DNA of 14,455 nt from Nitrospinota bacterium (GTDB taxonomy: Bacteria > Nitrospinota > Nitrospinia > UBA9942): assembly GCA_003489165.1 (NCBI GenBank), contig DNJG01000067.1, forward strand, positions 145 through 14,599. Reading direction: 5' to 3'. The position numbers were made by a program, and so were the translations under genes. Within the stretch, counting starts at the first letter, position 1; each line of letters begins with the position of its first letter. Positions 13,604 through 14,455 of the stretch are shown piece by piece. The notes below the pieces were generated by a model. It was given only the letters and a program-made list of their open reading frames with translations, was not told the origin of the DNA and ran no database searches.

Positions 13604-14410
13604 TTACTGCATGGCAGAAAGAGTTAGCCGAAAGCCCAAGTTGGTGTTCTTGTCCGATTGTTCATATCCATTGCGTGAAGATGTCCGCATATGCCAGGGG
13701 ATATTGTTCCATGCACCTCCACGGTATACTTTATATTGCCCGCTGCTCGCCCCTTTAGGATTATCTTTTGAACTTTCATTATAATATCTATCGTTATACC
13801 AATCACTACACCACTCCCAGACATTTCCTGTCATGTCGTATAGCCTAACTCCGTTTGTTTTATATTGCTTTACAGGAGATGTATTTTTATAACCGTCATT
13901 CTGATTCTTTTCTTTCCAGTCAAATTCACAATTGCTGTCACAAAAATTGGCATATTGATATACATCATTTGCTTCGGAAAAACCTGCAAATTTCTCTTTC
14001 CTTCCGCCACTCCTCGCTGCATATTCCCATTCTGCTTCTGTTGGAAGTCTATATTTCATGCCTGTCTTTTGATTGAGTTTGTTTATAAACTCCTGAACAT
14101 CATTCCAGCTTACACTTTCCACAGGGCAATCATCACAGCCTTTAAAATTGGACGGATTACTCCCTATTATTTTTGTCCACTGCCTTTGTGTTACTTCTGT
14201 CTCCCCTATGTAAAAATCATCAACACATATCTCATGAACTGGTTTTTCATCATTCTCCCCATCTCCAAAGGTATCACCCATCTGATAGCAGCCTCCTTTG
14301 ATAAAGACCATCCCCTCTATGTTTTTGTCTTTTGCCATAGAATGGAATGGGTTTGACAGACTCACCATAAAAATTAAAATTGCAGGGATAAGACTAATAA
14401 TTATCTTCAT
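13604..14410 (-). CDS. Secreted FGE-sulfatase (SUMF1-like) domain protein
   Basis: 268 residues. A signal peptide (about 1-26, ending SMA) is followed by a full formylglycine-generating-enzyme fold: FIKGGCYQMGD, EKPVHEICVDDFYIGETEVT, CPVESVSWNDVQEFI, YRLPTEAEWEYAARSGG, VRLYDMTGNVWEWCSDWY, YRGGAWNN and NTNLGFRL. True FGEs carry two catalytic cysteines in the segment before the final NLGFR block; here it reads RTSSRNGYEQSDKN without Cys. It is therefore probably not a sulfatase-modifying enzyme but one of the many secreted C-type-lectin-like members with binding roles. The Cys pair CDDC and CDSNC may form disulfides. It heads the likely operon with the HtrA stub (28-base gap) and the Omp85-like barrel. 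AGGA lies 4 bases before the ATG; no promoter can be called this near the window edge. Confidence 0.9.
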   Translation of the reverse strand: MKIIISLIPAILIFMVSLSNPFHSMAKDKNIEGMVFIKGGCYQMGDTFGDGENDEKPVHEICVDDFYIGETEVTQRQWTKIIGSNPSNFKGCDDCPVESVSWNDVQEFINKLNQKTGMKYRLPTEAEWEYAARSGGRKEKFAGFSEANDVYQYANFCDSNCEFDWKEKNQNDGYKNTSPVKQYKTNGVRLYDMTGNVWEWCSDWYNDRYYNESSKDNPKGASSGQYKVYRGGAWNNIPWHMRTSSRNGYEQSDKNTNLGFRLTLSAMQ

Positions 14411-14455
14411 AAGTCCTATCTTAAAAGGTTATTCTAATTTAATGTATAGGAATTT

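Overview
The window is AT-rich bacterial chromosome with compact genes, good Shine-Dalgarno (SD) sequences and recognisable sigma70-like promoters. The gene set suggests a Gram-negative, probably anaerobic or microaerophilic and uncultivated bacterium: a membrane protein joining ferredoxin and MvhD-like domains, an Omp85-type outer-membrane barrel, secreted TPR and sulfatase-modifying-factor-like proteins, and palindromic repeats of the kind seen in environmental Nitrospirota and former Deltaproteobacteria. That placement is inference from gene style; no taxonomic marker was searched.

Left part (1-3185). An iron-sulfur membrane protein enters from the left edge on + and carries an in-frame palindromic repeat. 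It converges, across a 165-bp nested inverted repeat, with a membrane-anchored rhodanese-like protein lacking the catalytic cysteine and a monofunctional proline dehydrogenase, both on -. A tRNA-His gene with its own promoter follows on +.

Accessory island (3186-7390). Directly against the tRNA-His 3' end lies a truncated tyrosine integrase, the scar of an integrated element. Then come three toxin-antitoxin modules within about 3.5 kb: a VapBC pair with a near-consensus promoter and operator-like palindrome, a PIN toxin with a poorly characterised antitoxin, and a TumE/TumA-like pair. Between the first two sits a secreted TPR protein with an exact 102-bp repeat period. The second toxin-antitoxin cassette is flanked by two diverged copies of the 3' end of that TPR gene, exactly 850 bp apart, so it occupies the place of most of a second TPR paralogue.

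Housekeeping block (7387-11883, - strand). Transcription runs through ppa (inorganic pyrophosphatase), a small secreted TPR protein, polA and deoC, ending in a rho-independent terminator. ppa and the TPR gene each have a TTGACA-type promoter; deoC starts one base after the polA stop. DNA polymerase I keeps its nuclease and polymerase motifs but has substitutions in two of the proofreading carboxylates.

Right end (12012-14410, - strand). A likely three-gene envelope operon encodes a secreted formylglycine-generating-enzyme-like protein without the active-site cysteines, a stub of an HtrA/Deg-type protease that stops before its catalytic domain, and a POTRA-less Omp85/BamA-like barrel.

The most distinctive features are the tRNA-linked toxin-antitoxin island with its paralogue-replacement scar, the palindromic element inside the iron-sulfur protein, and the FGE-like/HtrA-stub/Omp85 operon.
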